From contig CM046341.1 in the NCBI GenBank assembly GCA_025403435.1, positions 9,943,219 to 10,007,218 on the forward strand: a DNA stretch of 64,000 bases, read 5' to 3'. Shown here piece after piece: positions 58,703 to 64,000 of this stretch. The notes under the pieces were generated by a model. The model searched no databases and was not told the DNA's origin. It worked only from the letters and a program-made list of their open reading frames with translations. Both the position numbers and the translations under genes were made by a program. Source of the DNA: Artocarpus heterophyllus (lineage: Eukaryota > Streptophyta > Magnoliopsida > Rosales > Moraceae). The stretch's first letter is position 1; every line of letters starts with the position of its first letter.

Positions 58703-58816
58703 TCGTTTGGCTCGTAGATTTGAATAAAAGATTTGAATGAAGATTTAAATTTTTGTGAGAAAAAATACTGTAGTAAAATAATTCAAAATATAATTTAAAT
58801 CATAAAACAAACACAC
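58703..58816. repeat. Inverted copy of the GTTTGG...ACAAACAC MITE family
   Basis: It reads GAAGATTTAAATTTTTGTGAG then AAAAAATACTGTAGTAAAAT (as two runs), the reverse complement of the core at 58215-58265. The ends are CGTTTGGCTCG and AAAACAAACACAC. Confidence 0.5.
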
Positions 58817-59038
58817 TAACCTCGTTATTTTATCTAACAGTAAATAAAACCAAGTACAAATAGTAAATAACTCAAGAATAATAATTATTCTAAAGTTTAA
58901 AAATCAAGGTGGAAGAGATCTTAAACTTTGAGTGGTAGTTGTGTTAACAACCCAAAATAATAAACTGATATCTTGGTAAAAAGACCATTTGATCATTTTA
59001 ACGTTCCTTAGGAGAAACGAAAAAAGAAAAAAGGAAAA

Positions 59039-64000
<4,962 letters not shown>

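Larger units (their letters stand above)
56404..59038. other. MITE-rich spacer upstream of SNU114
   Basis: No gene was recognised. Short elements lie at 57121-57290, 58174-58302, 58305-58498 and 58703-58816. An (ATT)n microsatellite is at about 57342-57361. The last 200 bp is presumably the SNU114 promoter. Confidence 0.5.

Overview
This window comes from a nuclear chromosome of a flowering plant, almost certainly a eudicot. The genes have GT-AG introns, the intergenic DNA is AT-rich, and there are plant-only families: a CRK-type receptor kinase, a ROP-interacting CRIB protein, a plastid fibrillin and an Athila retrotransposon. I cannot name the species. No bacterial operon, CRISPR array, tRNA or rRNA gene was seen.

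Layout from left to right: the 3' half of a cysteine-rich-receptor-like kinase gene (1-1322, +); a dCTP pyrophosphatase gene (5200-6760, +); a RIC-type CRIB gene (9723-10857, +); a tandem pair of decayed multi-ubiquitin-like (Ubl) genes on the minus strand (11434-12631 and 16395-23229); a KIN-10A/PAKRP2-type kinesin (28723-25351, -); a fibrillin-4/PAP6-like plastid gene (33132-30375, -); about 25 kb of transposon-rich DNA; and the 5' two thirds of the U5 snRNP GTPase SNU114/GFA1/Clotho gene (about 59040 to 64000, +), which runs off the right edge. These genes are neighbours rather than a pathway. They cover signalling, nucleotide-pool sanitation, ROP GTPase output, cytokinesis, plastid lipid handling and splicing.

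Several mobile elements can be closed to the base by target-site duplications (TSDs). They are a degenerate Copia element (16579-21956, TSD TTCCC) inside the second Ubl gene; two solo LTRs of one family (12667-15034, TSD ATAAA; 48682-51580, TSD ATATC); a foldback CACTA element (49801-50328, TSD AAA) nested in the second solo LTR; a nearly intact young Athila element (34187-46160, TSD TTTAG); and a hAT-type MITE (51827-52377, 8-bp TSD ATTGTAAC). A poly(A)-tailed retro-insert and many short MITEs fill the gaps.

Three observations stand out. First, the duplicated Ubl locus was hit in each copy by a different retroelement; the Copia element splits a Ubl domain exactly at its TSD, and the domain still reads in one frame across the gap. 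Second, clustered GGCGCC-type palindromes sit upstream of the TATA box in the LTRs of two unrelated retrotransposons. Third, the kinesin, SNU114 and fibrillin genes carry nine coding frameshifts that are all single extra bases. That bias points to residual insertion errors in the assembly at least as much as to gene decay. I did not find a convincing new biological system; the palindromic U3 arrays are the most unusual structure.
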